Assembly: GCA_020846935.1 (NCBI GenBank)
Contig: JADLCY010000010.1
Coordinates: 124,001-188,000 of the forward strand
DNA from: Gemmatimonadaceae bacterium
GTDB lineage: Bacteria; Gemmatimonadota; Gemmatimonadetes; Gemmatimonadales; Gemmatimonadaceae
Length of the DNA stretch: 64,000 bases
Direction of reading: 5' to 3'
Shown piece after piece: positions 1 to 8,735 of this stretch (within the stretch, counting starts at the first letter, position 1; each line of letters opens with the position of its first letter). Position numbers and translations under genes: made by a program. Under the pieces are notes generated by a model. That model saw only the letters and a list, made by a program, of their open reading frames with translations. It was not told where the DNA came from and ran no database searches.

Positions 1-1019
1 GCCGCGACGATCGCCGCGTTCACTTCATCCATCATCGCCTGCGCCGTCTTGCCGGGCTTCGCCGTCCGGTGGATCACGTCGCGCACCTTGACAGCCTGAT
101 CGAACGCGCGCTGGTAACTCGCCGGCAACCGCACCTCGCCCGGCTTGAGCACGTAGGCGATGCGCTTCTGGTCGGTGTACATGTTCAGGTAGCCGACGCC
201 GAAGTCGATCATGACCAGGTCGCCGCGCTGGATGATGCGGTCGGTCGACGTGGCTTCGATCCCGCTCGGACCCGTGATGTAGATGCTCGGGACTTCGAAG
301 CTGGTGCCCAGCCCGCGAACGAGCATCTGCTCCTGGATCCACCACGCCACATCGGCGAGTGACGTGACGCCGGGCGTGATCACTTCGTTGGAGAGCGCGC
401 GCTCCGCGATCTGCCGGCCGACCTCCCCGGCATCGCCGAACGCGACGAGTTCGCTCGCCACGCGGCGGGAACTGAAGTCCGAGATCAGTTTCTCGGCCGA
501 GACGAGACGCCCGGCGAACTCGGCGCCGAGCGACTTGACCAGGTGCGCGTGCAGGGTGTGCGTGAGGCCGTCCGCCATGCCCATCTCGTCGGACGTGTTG
601 ATGCCGATGCGACGCGGGTTGCGCGCGCGCACGAACGCGGCGAGGTCCACGCCGCCCGAGTCGATGTCGTACGCGCCGCACGCGGCACGGTGGTGGTCCT
701 CGATGTCGAGCGCCGCGCGTTCGATCCGGTCGCCGCCGCGGTCCGTGTAGATGTAGTAGCCGATCGAACCCACGTACCCCCCGCCGAGGGTAGGCCACAT
801 CGGGTCGTAGTGACCCTCCTTCATGGCCACGATCCACATATCGATGCGGTTCTCGCGCATCGCTTCGGGGAGGATGCGGTCGAACTTCTCCTTGCGGATC
901 TGGCAGAGCCGCTCCCATCGGTTGCGCGATTCCAGGTGGGACTGCGCGGGAAGGCCCGAGGTGACCAGGGCGATGGCCGGTGTGGCAAGCAGGAGGGCGG
1001 AAATGACTCGAAGCAGCAT
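1..1019 (-). CDS. M24-family metallopeptidase (Xaa-Pro aminopeptidase-like), 3' end cut by window edge
   Basis: About 340 codons are visible and the frame runs off the left edge without a stop. The ATG at 1019 starts a hydrophobic signal peptide (MLLRVISALLLATPAIALVT) ending near a Pro-Ala-Gln, so the product is probably exported. An N-terminal creatinase/prolidase-like region of about 200 residues is followed by the start of the pita-bread fold. The segment MIDFGVGYLNMYTDQKR carries two aspartates (about residues 272 and 283) spaced 11 apart, as the first two metal ligands of M24 peptidases are. The later His and Glu ligands lie outside the window. It should cleave N-terminal residues next to proline or act on small amide substrates. 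The next gene is divergent. The family call is firm; the substrate is unknown. Confidence 0.85.
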   Translation of the reverse strand, partial: MLLRVISALLLATPAIALVTSGLPAQSHLESRNRWERLCQIRKEKFDRILPEAMRENRIDMWIVAMKEGHYDPMWPTLGGGYVGSIGYYIYTDRGGDRIERAALDIEDHHRAACGAYDIDSGGVDLAAFVRARNPRRIGINTSDEMGMADGLTHTLHAHLVKSLGAEFAGRLVSAEKLISDFSSRRVASELVAFGDAGEVGRQIAERALSNEVITPGVTSLADVAWWIQEQMLVRGLGTSFEVPSIYITGPSGIEATSTDRIIQRGDLVMIDFGVGYLNMYTDQKRIAYVLKPGEVRLPASYQRAFDQAVKVRDVIHRTAKPGKTAQAMMDEVNAAIVA

Positions 1020-1117
1020 GGCAGGGAGGCGGGGTCGGACTCCGAGTAGCCCCACGGACGACCGTCTCGCAAGGGCCGCGGGGTTCGAGGCGTGGTCCAC
1101 GGTGGTACGTCCATTGC

Positions 1118-1123
1118 TAAGTT
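1118..1123 (+). promoter_or_regulatory. -10-like hexamer TAAGTT at start of membrane protein gene
   Basis: TAAGTT is followed by 7 nt and then the ATG at 1131. With a transcription start 6-8 nt after the -10 box, the mRNA would begin at or beside the start codon. No convincing -35 or Shine-Dalgarno sequence is seen. It belongs to a series of similar sites in this window. Confidence 0.35.
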
Positions 1124-1130
1124 TGTCGGC

Positions 1131-1613
1131 ATGTCGGACACGGCCAATCCTGCCGATCGCGCGCTCGTCGCCTTCTTCCGCAAGGCGCTGATCGCGGTCT
1201 TCCTCTTTGGGGCCATCGGTACCGCCATCGAGCTGGTGCTCCTGGAGCACGTGGACGGCTGGCGGCAATGGGTGCCGATCGTGCTGCTCGGGGTCGGCGC
1301 GCTGCTGGGCGCCGGGGCAGCGTGGCGGCCGGGCCCCGTGCTCCTGCGGTCTTTCAACGTGTTCCTGACGTTCTACATTGTCGCCGGCGCCATCGGCACA
1401 TGGTTTCACTACCAGGGCAATGTCGAATGGGAGTTGGAGCGGACACCGGAGCTGGCTGGCCTGGCGCTGTTCAAGGCCGCCATGGAGGGCGCCACTCCCG
1501 CGCTCGCCCCGGGTACCATGATCCAGCTGGGATTGATCGGACTGCTGTTTACCTGGCGACACCCGAACGCTTCGGCGGAGCGGTCGCGCCCACACCCCCC
1601 GAAAGGAGCCTGA
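1131..1613 (+). CDS. Small integral membrane protein of unknown function
   Basis: The product is 160 residues. I chose the ATG at 1131 over an upstream start at 1092 because the extra N-terminal residues are not protein-like and a -10-like hexamer lies just before 1131. Four hydrophobic segments are visible, roughly residues 16-36, 46-63, 70-90 and 128-143, with a short soluble stretch between the third and fourth and a basic C-terminal tail. I recognise no family. The stop is followed after 2 nt by the next gene, so the two are probably co-transcribed. The reading frame and topology are well supported; the function is unknown. Confidence 0.7.
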   Translation: MSDTANPADRALVAFFRKALIAVFLFGAIGTAIELVLLEHVDGWRQWVPIVLLGVGALLGAGAAWRPGPVLLRSFNVFLTFYIVAGAIGTWFHYQGNVEWELERTPELAGLALFKAAMEGATPALAPGTMIQLGLIGLLFTWRHPNASAERSRPHPPKGA

Positions 1614-1615
1614 AG

Positions 1616-2251
1616 ATGAACGCTCGTACCCTGGCGCGAGGATTCGCGCTCACAGGCCTCGTCGCGCTGACGTCAAGCGCGTCGGCTCAGGTCGGAAAGA
1701 CCTCACTCCTCGACCCCAACCTCGCGACCGAGCAGCAACTGGGCACCGTGCCGAACCTCACGCCCGCGCTCGTGAAGACCATCGTTGACAAGCGACCGTT
1801 CCTGCGCATGGCCGAGCTGCACGCGGTCCTGAGCCCCACGTTGAATGCCGATCAGCTCAAGGCGACCTACGGCAAGCTCTTCCTGCACCTCGATCTGAAC
1901 ACGGCGAGCAAGGAAGAGATCCTCCTTATTCCCGGCGTCGGCAACCGCATGCTGCACGAGTTCGAGGAGTACCGTCCCTACAAGAACCTCGCGCAGTTCC
2001 ATCGCGAGATCGATAAGTACGTGGACGATGCCGAGCTGGCGCGCCTGGAGAGCTATGTCTACGTGCCGATGAATCTCAACACGGCGACGGACGCCGACCT
2101 GCTCACGATCCCGGGACTGGGCCAGAAGATGCTCCACGAGTTCAAGGAGTACCGCCCCTACAAGGACATCGCCCAGTTCCGCCGGGAGATCGGCAAGTAC
2201 GTGAACACCAAGGAGGTTGCCCGGCTCGAGCGGTACGTGACGCTCAAGTAG
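1616..2251 (+). CDS. Exported helix-hairpin-helix repeat protein (ComEA-like)
   Basis: The product is 211 residues. The ATG at 1616 has a good ribosome site (AAAGGAG) 7-13 nt upstream. An N-terminal signal peptide ends at Ala-Ser-Ala-Gln near residue 25. Two nearly identical 45-residue units follow, about residues 93-137 and 153-197, each beginning with Leu-Asn-Thr-Ala and holding a HhH core (IPGVGNRMLHEF and IPGLGQKMLHEF). A more diverged unit lies at about 31-72. HhH motifs bind DNA backbone non-specifically; ComEA uses them for DNA uptake, but no membrane anchor or com gene is nearby. It could equally be a HhH scaffold with no DNA role. It is 2 nt downstream of a membrane protein gene and followed by a strong terminator. 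Confidence 0.8.
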   Translation: MNARTLARGFALTGLVALTSSASAQVGKTSLLDPNLATEQQLGTVPNLTPALVKTIVDKRPFLRMAELHAVLSPTLNADQLKATYGKLFLHLDLNTASKEEILLIPGVGNRMLHEFEEYRPYKNLAQFHREIDKYVDDAELARLESYVYVPMNLNTATDADLLTIPGLGQKMLHEFKEYRPYKDIAQFRREIGKYVNTKEVARLERYVTLK

Positions 2252-2283
2252 CTGGTCGCGGCCGGGTCCGTTGGCCAGATTTG

Positions 2284-2317
2284 CGGCGCGGGGGCACATG
2301 GCCTCCGCGCCGTTTTT
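2284..2317 (+). terminator. Rho-independent terminator
   Basis: An 8-bp GC stem (CGGCGCGG at 2284-2291 with CCGCGCCG at 2305-2312) is followed directly by TTTTT. It lies 30 nt after the HhH gene stop and before the BNR protein gene. It is the only terminator in the window with a clear T-tract. Confidence 0.75.
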
Positions 2318-2359
2318 CGTCGGGATCCCCCAGGTTTCTCGCCGCCACCCCATGTTGCC

Positions 2360-5300
2360 ATGACTCGCTCGCTGCTCCTGCTCCCGCTCGCCCTCGCCGG
2401 CGCGACGATCGCCGGTGCCCAGGCGGCGCCCGCCACGACCCCGGCGGCGGCCCGAACGCTCACGAAGGCGGTCCCGCCCTCGCTGTTCGCCGGCCTCCGC
2501 TACCGCAACGTCGGCCCCGCGCGCGGCGGCCGCGTCACCACGGTGACCGGCGTCCCCCAGCAGCCGCTCACCTTCTACATGGGCCCCACCGGTGGCGGCG
2601 TGTGGAAGACCATCAACGCGGGTCAGACCTGGTTCAACGTCAGCGACCGTTACTTCACGGTCGGGTCGATGGGGGACATCGACGTGGCTGACTCCGACCC
2701 AAACGTCATCCTGGCCGGCACGGGCTCCGACGGATATCGCTCGAACGTCGCGATCGGACGCGGCGTGTGGAAGTCGACCGACGCGGGCACCACATGGACG
2801 CACGTTGGCCTGGCGTCGGTCGGGAACATCGGCGCCGTCCGCATCCATCCGACCAATCCGCAGGTGGCGCTGGTGGCGGCGATCGGCAATCCGTTCAAGC
2901 CCAACGTGGATCGCGGCGTCTATCGCACGACCGACGGCGGACGCACCTGGACGAAGACGTTGTTCGTATCGGATTCCACGGGCGCGGTCGACGTCGAGAT
3001 GATGCCCGGCAATCCGTCGGTGGTGTACGCCTCGATGTGGCGCGCCGAGCGCAAGCCGTGGACGATCGTCTCGGGGGCGCGCGAGGGCGGGGTGTACAAG
3101 TCGACGGACGGCGGCGTCACGTGGAACAAGCTTGGCGGCGGCCTGCCGGCGGAGCTGTTCGGCAAGAGCAACCTCGCCGTGTCGCCCGCCTCGCCCAACT
3201 CGGTGTGGGCCATCATCGAGGCCAAGCCCGGCAGTGGCCTCTACCGGTCCGATGACGCCGGCGAGACCTGGAAGCTCCTCAGCGATTTCGGGCCGATGCT
3301 CACCCGCCCGTTCTACTACACGGGCGTGACCGTACACCCGCGTGACGCCAACACGGTGTGGACGTACAGCGAGGGGTTCTACAAGAGCACCGACAACGGC
3401 CGCACCTGGCGCTCGCAGAACGTGCCGCACGGCGACAACCACGACCTGTGGATCAACCCACAGGCGCCGGACATCATGGTGCAGTCGAACGACGGTGGTG
3501 CCAACGTCACCATCGATGGCGGCCGCACGTGGTCGTCGATCTACAATCAGCCGACGGCCGAGATCTACCAGGTGGCGGTGGACAATCAGTACCCCTATCG
3601 GCTCTACGGCGCGCAACAGGACAACTCGACGCTGATCCTGCCGAGCCTCCCGCTCACGACGGGGCGACCCGATTCGCCGATGCAGGAGTGGATGCAGGGA
3701 CCGGGGTGTGAAACCGGCCCGATCATGCCGCACCGCACCAACCCGGACACCGTGTATGGGGCGTGCAAGGGGCAGTTCTCGCGGATGAGCATGCGCTCCG
3801 GTCAGGAGCAGCCGTACTGGAACGGCGGGCAGTCGCTCTACGGCAACCCTGGCAAGGATCTGGATCTTCGCTTCCAGCGCGTGTCGCCGATGGAGGTGTC
3901 GCCGCACGAGCCCAACACCGTGTACTACGGTTCGCAGTACGTGCATCGCACGCGCGACGGCGGGGTCACGTGGCAAACCATCTCGCCGGACCTCACGCTC
4001 AATCCACCGGAGCGCCAGCAATCCTCCAGCGGCGGACCAATCACGATCGACGTCACCGGTGAGGAGTACTTCTCCACGCTGTACGCGATCCGCGAATCGC
4101 CGCGCGAGCCGGGCGTGATCTGGACCGGAGCGAACGACGGGCCGTTCTTCATCACGCGCAACGGCGGCCGCACCTGGACCGACATCACGCCGCGTGGGCT
4201 CGTGGCCACGTCATCCGACTTCACGCGCAACAACTTCAAGGGCCCGCCGGATGGGTGCCGCACACAGAACATCGAACCGTCGCCCCATCGCGCCGGATCG
4301 GCGTATTACGCCGTGCACTGTTACTTGTTAGGCGACTTCCGTCCGTTCATCTACCGGACCAACGACTACGGCAGGACGTGGACCCTGCTGACGACAGGGG
4401 ACAACGGCATTCCGAAGGACGAGCCCACCCGGGTCGTGCGCGAAGACCCCGAGCGCGAAGGCCTGCTGTATGCCGGCACGGAGTTCGGGATGTACATCTC
4501 GTTCAACAACGGCGTGTCGTGGCAGCCGTTCCAGCTCAATCTTCCGGCGGTCCCGGTGACGGACCTCCGTGTGCACCGCGGCGACCTCGTGATGTCCACG
4601 CAGGGTCGGTCGTTCTGGATCCTCAACAACCTCGAGCCCGTGCGCCAGGCGAGCGATCGCCTGCTCGCGTCTGGCGTCCACCTGTTCCGCCCGGCCGAAG
4701 TGCACCGGCGTCGATACGCCGGTTCGTTCGGGGGCGTGGAGAGCAGCCGCAACGACCCGGCGGATCCGCAATATCCCCCCATGGGCGCGCAGATCGACTA
4801 CTGGCTCGGCGACGGCATCGCCGGTCAGGTGCGGCTGGATATCCTGGATGGCGCCGGCAAGATCCTGCGTTCGTTCGTGAGCGAAGGAGCGGGAGAGACC
4901 GCCACGACGCAGCCCAGCATGCGCCAGATGGTGACGGAGATGAGCGGCACGCCGCGACTCACGCGCACGCCGGGCCACAACCGATTCACGTGGGATCTCG
5001 CGCTCGCCGGACCGTGGGACGCCAACCCGGCGCGCAGCGGTCGCAACGGGCCGATGGTGCTGCCGGGCGCGTATCAGGTTCGCCTGACCGCCGGTGGCGT
5101 GACGCAGGTGCAGCCGCTCACGCTGCGGCAGGACCCTCGCGTGGCGAAGGATGGCGTCACGCTCGCCGACCTGCGCGAGCAGCTGAATCACAACCTCAAG
5201 GTCCGCGACATGGTCACCGAGGTGAATCAGCTGGCGGTCGCGATCGAGGAAGGGCGTGCACGGCTGCGCACCGCCACCTCAGCGGCGGACACGCTCAAGC

Positions 5301-5515
5301 TGCTCGAGGAACTGCGTGCCAAGGTGATCATGCCGTCGGTCCGCTACTCCAAGCCGGAACTGCAGGCGCACATCCAGTACCTCTACACGATGACGACGCG
5401 GTCGGACCAGAAGATCGGTCGCGATGCCATCACGCGGTATGCCAAGCTGCGACAGGAACTCGACGAGCGGATCCTCGAGGCGAAGAAGCTCCTGGGGCCG
5501 CGGGTGGCGATGTAG
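2360..5515 (+). CDS. Exported VPS10/sortilin-like BNR-repeat protein
   Basis: The product is 1051 residues with a signal peptide (about residues 1-22, ending at GAQA). The first 750 residues form a beta-propeller array with about ten Asp-box motifs of the form (S/T)xDxGxTW, for example KSTDAGTTW, RTTDGGRTW, KSTDGGVTW and RTNDYGRTW. This matches the sortilin/VPS10 and photosystem II assembly factor-like propeller families. Asp boxes are structural and do not by themselves imply sialidase activity. The last 290 residues hold a beta-rich segment and then a helical, charged tail (about 930-1050). Close relatives are often labelled glycosyl hydrolase without proof. It is a monocistronic gene between two terminators. 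Confidence 0.85.
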   Translation: MTRSLLLLPLALAGATIAGAQAAPATTPAAARTLTKAVPPSLFAGLRYRNVGPARGGRVTTVTGVPQQPLTFYMGPTGGGVWKTINAGQTWFNVSDRYFTVGSMGDIDVADSDPNVILAGTGSDGYRSNVAIGRGVWKSTDAGTTWTHVGLASVGNIGAVRIHPTNPQVALVAAIGNPFKPNVDRGVYRTTDGGRTWTKTLFVSDSTGAVDVEMMPGNPSVVYASMWRAERKPWTIVSGAREGGVYKSTDGGVTWNKLGGGLPAELFGKSNLAVSPASPNSVWAIIEAKPGSGLYRSDDAGETWKLLSDFGPMLTRPFYYTGVTVHPRDANTVWTYSEGFYKSTDNGRTWRSQNVPHGDNHDLWINPQAPDIMVQSNDGGANVTIDGGRTWSSIYNQPTAEIYQVAVDNQYPYRLYGAQQDNSTLILPSLPLTTGRPDSPMQEWMQGPGCETGPIMPHRTNPDTVYGACKGQFSRMSMRSGQEQPYWNGGQSLYGNPGKDLDLRFQRVSPMEVSPHEPNTVYYGSQYVHRTRDGGVTWQTISPDLTLNPPERQQSSSGGPITIDVTGEEYFSTLYAIRESPREPGVIWTGANDGPFFITRNGGRTWTDITPRGLVATSSDFTRNNFKGPPDGCRTQNIEPSPHRAGSAYYAVHCYLLGDFRPFIYRTNDYGRTWTLLTTGDNGIPKDEPTRVVREDPEREGLLYAGTEFGMYISFNNGVSWQPFQLNLPAVPVTDLRVHRGDLVMSTQGRSFWILNNLEPVRQASDRLLASGVHLFRPAEVHRRRYAGSFGGVESSRNDPADPQYPPMGAQIDYWLGDGIAGQVRLDILDGAGKILRSFVSEGAGETATTQPSMRQMVTEMSGTPRLTRTPGHNRFTWDLALAGPWDANPARSGRNGPMVLPGAYQVRLTAGGVTQVQPLTLRQDPRVAKDGVTLADLREQLNHNLKVRDMVTEVNQLAVAIEEGRARLRTATSAADTLKLLEELRAKVIMPSVRYSKPELQAHIQYLYTMTTRSDQKIGRDAITRYAKLRQELDERILEAKKLLGPRVAM

Positions 5516-5524
5516 CGAAGGGGT

Positions 5525-5565
5525 GGGAGTCGGGCCGGCGTCAGTCAGGCGTCGGCCCGGCTCCC
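5525..5565 (+). terminator. Stem-loop terminator after BNR protein gene
   Basis: GGGAGTCGGGCCG (5525-5537) pairs with CGGCCCGGCTCCC (5553-5565), 13 bp with one G-U pair and a 15-nt loop. There is no T-tract, so termination is inferred only from stem strength and its position 10 nt past the stop. Confidence 0.5.
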
Positions 5566-5701
5566 GGCCGAACGCATCCGCGCGATGGGCGCGGCCCGAC
5601 GAGGCAGTCCGGACACGACCGCGTGTGGAGGGCTTCGGTTATCGCGAAGGATCGTACAGAGTCGCGGCACCGAGCGGCGTGTGCTCGCCGTATCTCCGTG
5701 T

Positions 5702-5751
5702 GTGCTTTGTATTGTAAAGCACTTGACGACACCCGGGCGCTGGGCTAGCCT
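5702..5751 (+). promoter_or_regulatory. Operator and sigma70-type promoter of the regulator-uppS operon
   Basis: A perfect inverted repeat, GTGCTTT (5702-5708), 7-nt centre, AAAGCAC (5716-5722), abuts a -35 box TTGACG (5723-5728). After 17 bp comes a -10 box TAGCCT (5746-5751), and the GTG start codon is 6 nt further on. A dimeric regulator bound to the repeat would contact the -35 region. The winged-helix protein encoded by the second gene of the operon is the obvious candidate, implying autoregulation. The match to consensus is seen directly; the regulator assignment is inference. Confidence 0.65.
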
Positions 5752-5757
5752 TCGGCC

Positions 5758-6411
5758 GTGACGCCCCGACAGCCCCTCCGGCTCGACCGCTCCGACGCGC
5801 CTCCCGCGCTCTCCGACCGCGCCCTCGACAATCTCCGGTTCATCCGCGAGACGATGGAGCGAGCGGGCTCGTTCACGGCCATTTCCGGCAGCGGAATCTC
5901 GGCCACCGGCGTGATCGCGCTCCTCGCCTACGCCGTGTCCGGGAACGACCTCAACGACCCGCGCTGGTTCCTCACCTGGATCGGGGCGGCACCTTTGGCC
6001 CTCGTGACCTCGGTCGGTTCGACCTACCGCAAGGCGCGACGGATGGAGGTGGCCCTGAGCGGGGCCCTCGCGCGCAAACTCGCGCTTGCGTTTCTGCCCG
6101 CCCTCATCACGGGGGCGGTCATCACGGCGGTCGCTGTACGGGCCGGCTGGTTCGTCGCCCTGCCGGGGGTGTGGCTCATCATGTACGGAGCGGCGGTCAT
6201 GGCCGGCGGCGCGCTCTCCACGCCAATCGTGCCCGTCATGGGGGCCTCGTTCATGCTGCTCGGCGCCACCGCGCTTGGCGCCCCGGTGGTCCTCGCGTCC
6301 GTGTGGGCCGAGGGTACGCGACATGTCCTGCTGAACGCACTGATGGCGGCCGGGTTTGGGGGTCTGCACCTGTTGTTCGGCACCGCCATCGCGAGGAAGT
6401 ACGGTGGCTAG
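5758..6411 (+). CDS. Polytopic membrane protein linked to a winged-helix regulator
   Basis: The product is 217 residues from a GTG start 6 nt after the -10 box, so translation may be leaderless. The first 40 residues are soluble and include LDNLRFIRETMERAGSFT; about six hydrophobic segments follow. I recognise no enzyme motif. The stop overlaps the start of the regulator gene by 8 nt, so the two are translationally coupled. Such membrane protein plus winged-helix pairs are common in several phyla, and the membrane protein may sense a signal or sequester the regulator; that is inference. The frame and topology are secure. Confidence 0.7.
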   Translation: MTPRQPLRLDRSDAPPALSDRALDNLRFIRETMERAGSFTAISGSGISATGVIALLAYAVSGNDLNDPRWFLTWIGAAPLALVTSVGSTYRKARRMEVALSGALARKLALAFLPALITGAVITAVAVRAGWFVALPGVWLIMYGAAVMAGGALSTPIVPVMGASFMLLGATALGAPVVLASVWAEGTRHVLLNALMAAGFGGLHLLFGTAIARKYGG

Positions 6412-6793
6412 GCGAGGCACCGCCGCGCGCGCGCGCCCCTCGGCGGCCACCCAACCCGCTCAGCCCCCGGCGCGGTCAGCACGCGATGCGACCGCGGCCG
6501 AGCTGGATCGTCTGATTCACGAACGGGTCAGGCTCGGGATCGTGAGCGCGCTGGCCGTGAACGACTCGCTGTCGTTTACCGACCTCAAGGCGCTCATGGG
6601 AACGACCGACGGCAACCTGAGCGTACACGCACGAAAGCTCGAGGATGCCGGGTACGTGAGTTGCACAAAGACGTTCGAGGGGCGGGTCCCGAGGACCGAC
6701 TACACGCTGACAGCCACCGGCCGCAAGGCGCTGGAGCGCTACCTCGAACACATGGAAGCCATCATCCGGATCACGCGAGAGGGACGACTGTGA
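6404..6793 (+). CDS. Winged-helix transcriptional regulator (HTH_34-like)
   Basis: The product is 129 residues from a GTG at 6404 that overlaps the preceding gene. The first 35 residues are Ala/Arg-rich and probably disordered. A winged-helix domain follows, with the recognition region [20 protein letters not shown] and a wing around [20 protein letters not shown]. This matches the MarR/PadR-like HTH_34 group, which represses its own operon in known cases. The inverted repeat abutting the -35 box of this operon is its likely target. The uppS start codon overlaps its stop (GTGA), tying an essential cell-wall gene to this regulator. Confidence 0.75.
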   Translation: MARRGTAARARPSAATQPAQPPARSARDATAAELDRLIHERVRLGIVSALAVNDSLSFTDLKALMGTTDGNLSVHARKLEDAGYVSCTKTFEGRVPRTDYTLTATGRKALERYLEHMEAIIRITREGRL

Positions 6794-7530
6794 GAGATAT
6801 GCGGAGCGACGCGGAGGACTCGGCGCGCGCGGCGCGCATCCCGCGCCACATCGCCATCATCATGGACGGCAACGGGCGGTGGGCGAACCAGCGCGGTAAG
6901 CCGCGCACGTTCGGTCACCTGGCCGGCGCCAGGACCGTGCGCCAGATCGTGGAGCATTCGCGCCGCACCGGCGTCCGCTGCCTGACGCTGTACGCGTTCT
7001 CGTCCGACAACTGGAGCCGACCGCAGGACGAAGTGGCGGCGCTCATGCGGCTATTCCGCCGGCACCTGGCCGCGGAAACGCCCAGATGCGTGGAGAACGA
7101 CGTCCGCATCAGCGTCGTTGGCCGACGTGATCGCCTCTCGCCCGAACTGGTCACCGCGATCCGGGCCGCCGAAGAAGCGACGCAGGAGTGCGCGGCGCTC
7201 CACCTGCGTCTCGCCGTGGACTACTCCGCGCGCGACACGATGGTACGCGCCGCGTCGGCTTGCGGCGGCCGGCAGCCGTCGCGCGAGGCGTTCGCCGCGC
7301 TCCTTGCCTCGGTGAACCACGACGACGGCTCCGCCGGCGACGTGGACCTCCTCATCCGGACCGGAGGCGAGCAGCGCCTGAGCGACTTCCTCCTATGGGA
7401 GTGCGCGTACGCGGAACTGGTGTTCTCGCGCCGCATGTGGCCCGAGTTCGGGACGGCCGACTTCGACGCGGCCATCGAAGACTTCCACGGACGCGATCGC
7501 CGCTTTGGTGGACTGAGCAAGGCGATCTGA
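6790..7530 (+). CDS. uppS: Isoprenyl transferase (undecaprenyl diphosphate synthase family)
   Basis: The product is 246 residues from the GTG at 6790; an ATG at 6799 in the same frame is the alternative. I prefer the GTG because it overlaps the upstream stop and has AGAGGG upstream. The cis-prenyltransferase signature [12 protein letters not shown] with the catalytic Asp (about residue 26), the SSDNWSRP segment and the C-terminal [16 protein letters not shown] block are all present. It condenses isopentenyl diphosphate units on farnesyl diphosphate to make the C55 lipid carrier for peptidoglycan and other glycans. uppS usually sits next to cdsA or frr; here it is the third gene of a regulated operon instead, so a second prenyl transferase elsewhere in the genome is possible. 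Confidence 0.9.
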   Translation: MRDMRSDAEDSARAARIPRHIAIIMDGNGRWANQRGKPRTFGHLAGARTVRQIVEHSRRTGVRCLTLYAFSSDNWSRPQDEVAALMRLFRRHLAAETPRCVENDVRISVVGRRDRLSPELVTAIRAAEEATQECAALHLRLAVDYSARDTMVRAASACGGRQPSREAFAALLASVNHDDGSAGDVDLLIRTGGEQRLSDFLLWECAYAELVFSRRMWPEFGTADFDAAIEDFHGRDRRFGGLSKAI

Positions 7531-7555
7531 GCCCATGTTGCGGCGGGTATCAACA

Positions 7556-7583
7556 GCGGCGCCATCGGTTGCGGTGGCGCCGC
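7556..7583. terminator. Bidirectional stem-loop between uppS and purK
   Basis: GCGGCGCCA (7556-7564) pairs perfectly with TGGCGCCGC (7575-7583). It lies between convergent gene ends, uppS at 7530 and purK at 7605, so it can serve both strands. No T-tract is present. Confidence 0.5.
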
Positions 7584-7604
7584 GTCGCTTTGCACCACCT
7601 CCCG

Positions 7605-8735
7605 CTACGTCCGCATTTGCTCGCGCGCCTTCAACACGCGCTCGCGGGCCTCGTCGACCGACGAGGCAACGGCCGAGAGGTGTCCCATCTTGCGCCCCGG
7701 GCGCGCCGACGTCTTGCCATACAAGTGCAGGCGCACGTCGGGGACGGCCAGCGCGCGGTCGTACGCCGGCGGGCCACCCTGCCACAGATCGCCCAGGAGA
7801 TTGGCAATTGCCGCCGGCGTCGTGGACCGCGTCTCACCGAGCGGCAGCCCGCAGACGGCGCGCACCAGTTGCTCGAACTGGGACGTGGAGCATCCACGCT
7901 CGGTGTGATGGTAGGTGTTGTGCGGTCGAGGGGCGAGTTCATTGACCAGCAGTCGGCCGTCCGTGGTGAGGAACAGCTCACAGGCGATCAGCCCCACGAC
8001 GTTCAGGGTGTCGGCGATGGCGCGACCGATCTGCTGCGCGTGCGCCACCACGGGCGCCGGCAGCGGCCCCGGGCACACCGACCAGTCGAGGACGCCCGCG
8101 ACGTGGTGATTGACGGCGGGCGGATAGACGGCCGACGTGCCGTCGGTCCGTCGCGCAACGAGCACGGACAGCTCGAGGTCCAGCGGGAGGAACTGCTCCA
8201 CCAGGCAGCGTCCGCTGCCTAACGTTTCAAAGGCGGCCCTGGCCTCCTGGGGCGTTCTCACGCGCACTTGCCCGCGCCCGTCGTAGCCTCCCATCGGCGC
8301 CTTGCAGATGGAAGGGCCGAGGGCCGCCACGGCGGCGGCACATTCATCGGCGGTGCTGACGGCACGGAACGGCCCCACGGGGATGGCGTGGCGATCGAGC
8401 CAGGTGCGCTGCCGAATGCGGTCCTGAATGGTGAAGACGGCGTCTGGTGATGGGTGCAAAGGAGCGATCGCGGCCACCGCGTCGAGGGCGGGCCGCGCGA
8501 TCTGCTCGATCTCCAACGTCACGACGTGCGCTCGTCGTGCCAGCTCTGCGGCGGCGTCGGCGTCGTCGAACCTGGCGGTGATCAGGTGACTTGCGATGTC
8601 GCGCGCCGAACAGTGCGGGTCGGGATCGAGCACGTGGACGTCGTAGCCGAGCGTGCGCGCGGCCATGCCCGTCATTCGTCCGAGTTGTCCGCCGCCGAGG
8701 ATTCCGATCGTTGCGCCAGGCAGGACCGGATTCAT
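7605..8735 (-). CDS. purK: 5-(carboxyamino)imidazole ribonucleotide synthase
   Basis: The product is 376 residues, normal for PurK. The N-terminal motif GILGGGQLGRM, the central ATP-grasp region (PMGGYDGRGQVRV) and the downstream NELAPRPHNTYHHTERGCST block are diagnostic. It uses ATP and bicarbonate to make N5-CAIR from AIR in purine synthesis. Its ATG overlaps the purE stop (ATGA), so it is translated as the second gene of a purE-purK operon. No frameshift or missing motif is seen. Confidence 0.95.
   Translation of the reverse strand: MNPVLPGATIGILGGGQLGRMTGMAARTLGYDVHVLDPDPHCSARDIASHLITARFDDADAAAELARRAHVVTLEIEQIARPALDAVAAIAPLHPSPDAVFTIQDRIRQRTWLDRHAIPVGPFRAVSTADECAAAVAALGPSICKAPMGGYDGRGQVRVRTPQEARAAFETLGSGRCLVEQFLPLDLELSVLVARRTDGTSAVYPPAVNHHVAGVLDWSVCPGPLPAPVVAHAQQIGRAIADTLNVVGLIACELFLTTDGRLLVNELAPRPHNTYHHTERGCSTSQFEQLVRAVCGLPLGETRSTTPAAIANLLGDLWQGGPPAYDRALAVPDVRLHLYGKTSARPGRKMGHLSAVASSVDEARERVLKAREQMRT

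Noticed and set aside
1703-4021. 772-residue open frame on the minus strand
   Set aside because: It is antisense to the HhH and BNR genes, Arg/His/Val-rich, and has no domain features. High GC keeps such frames open.
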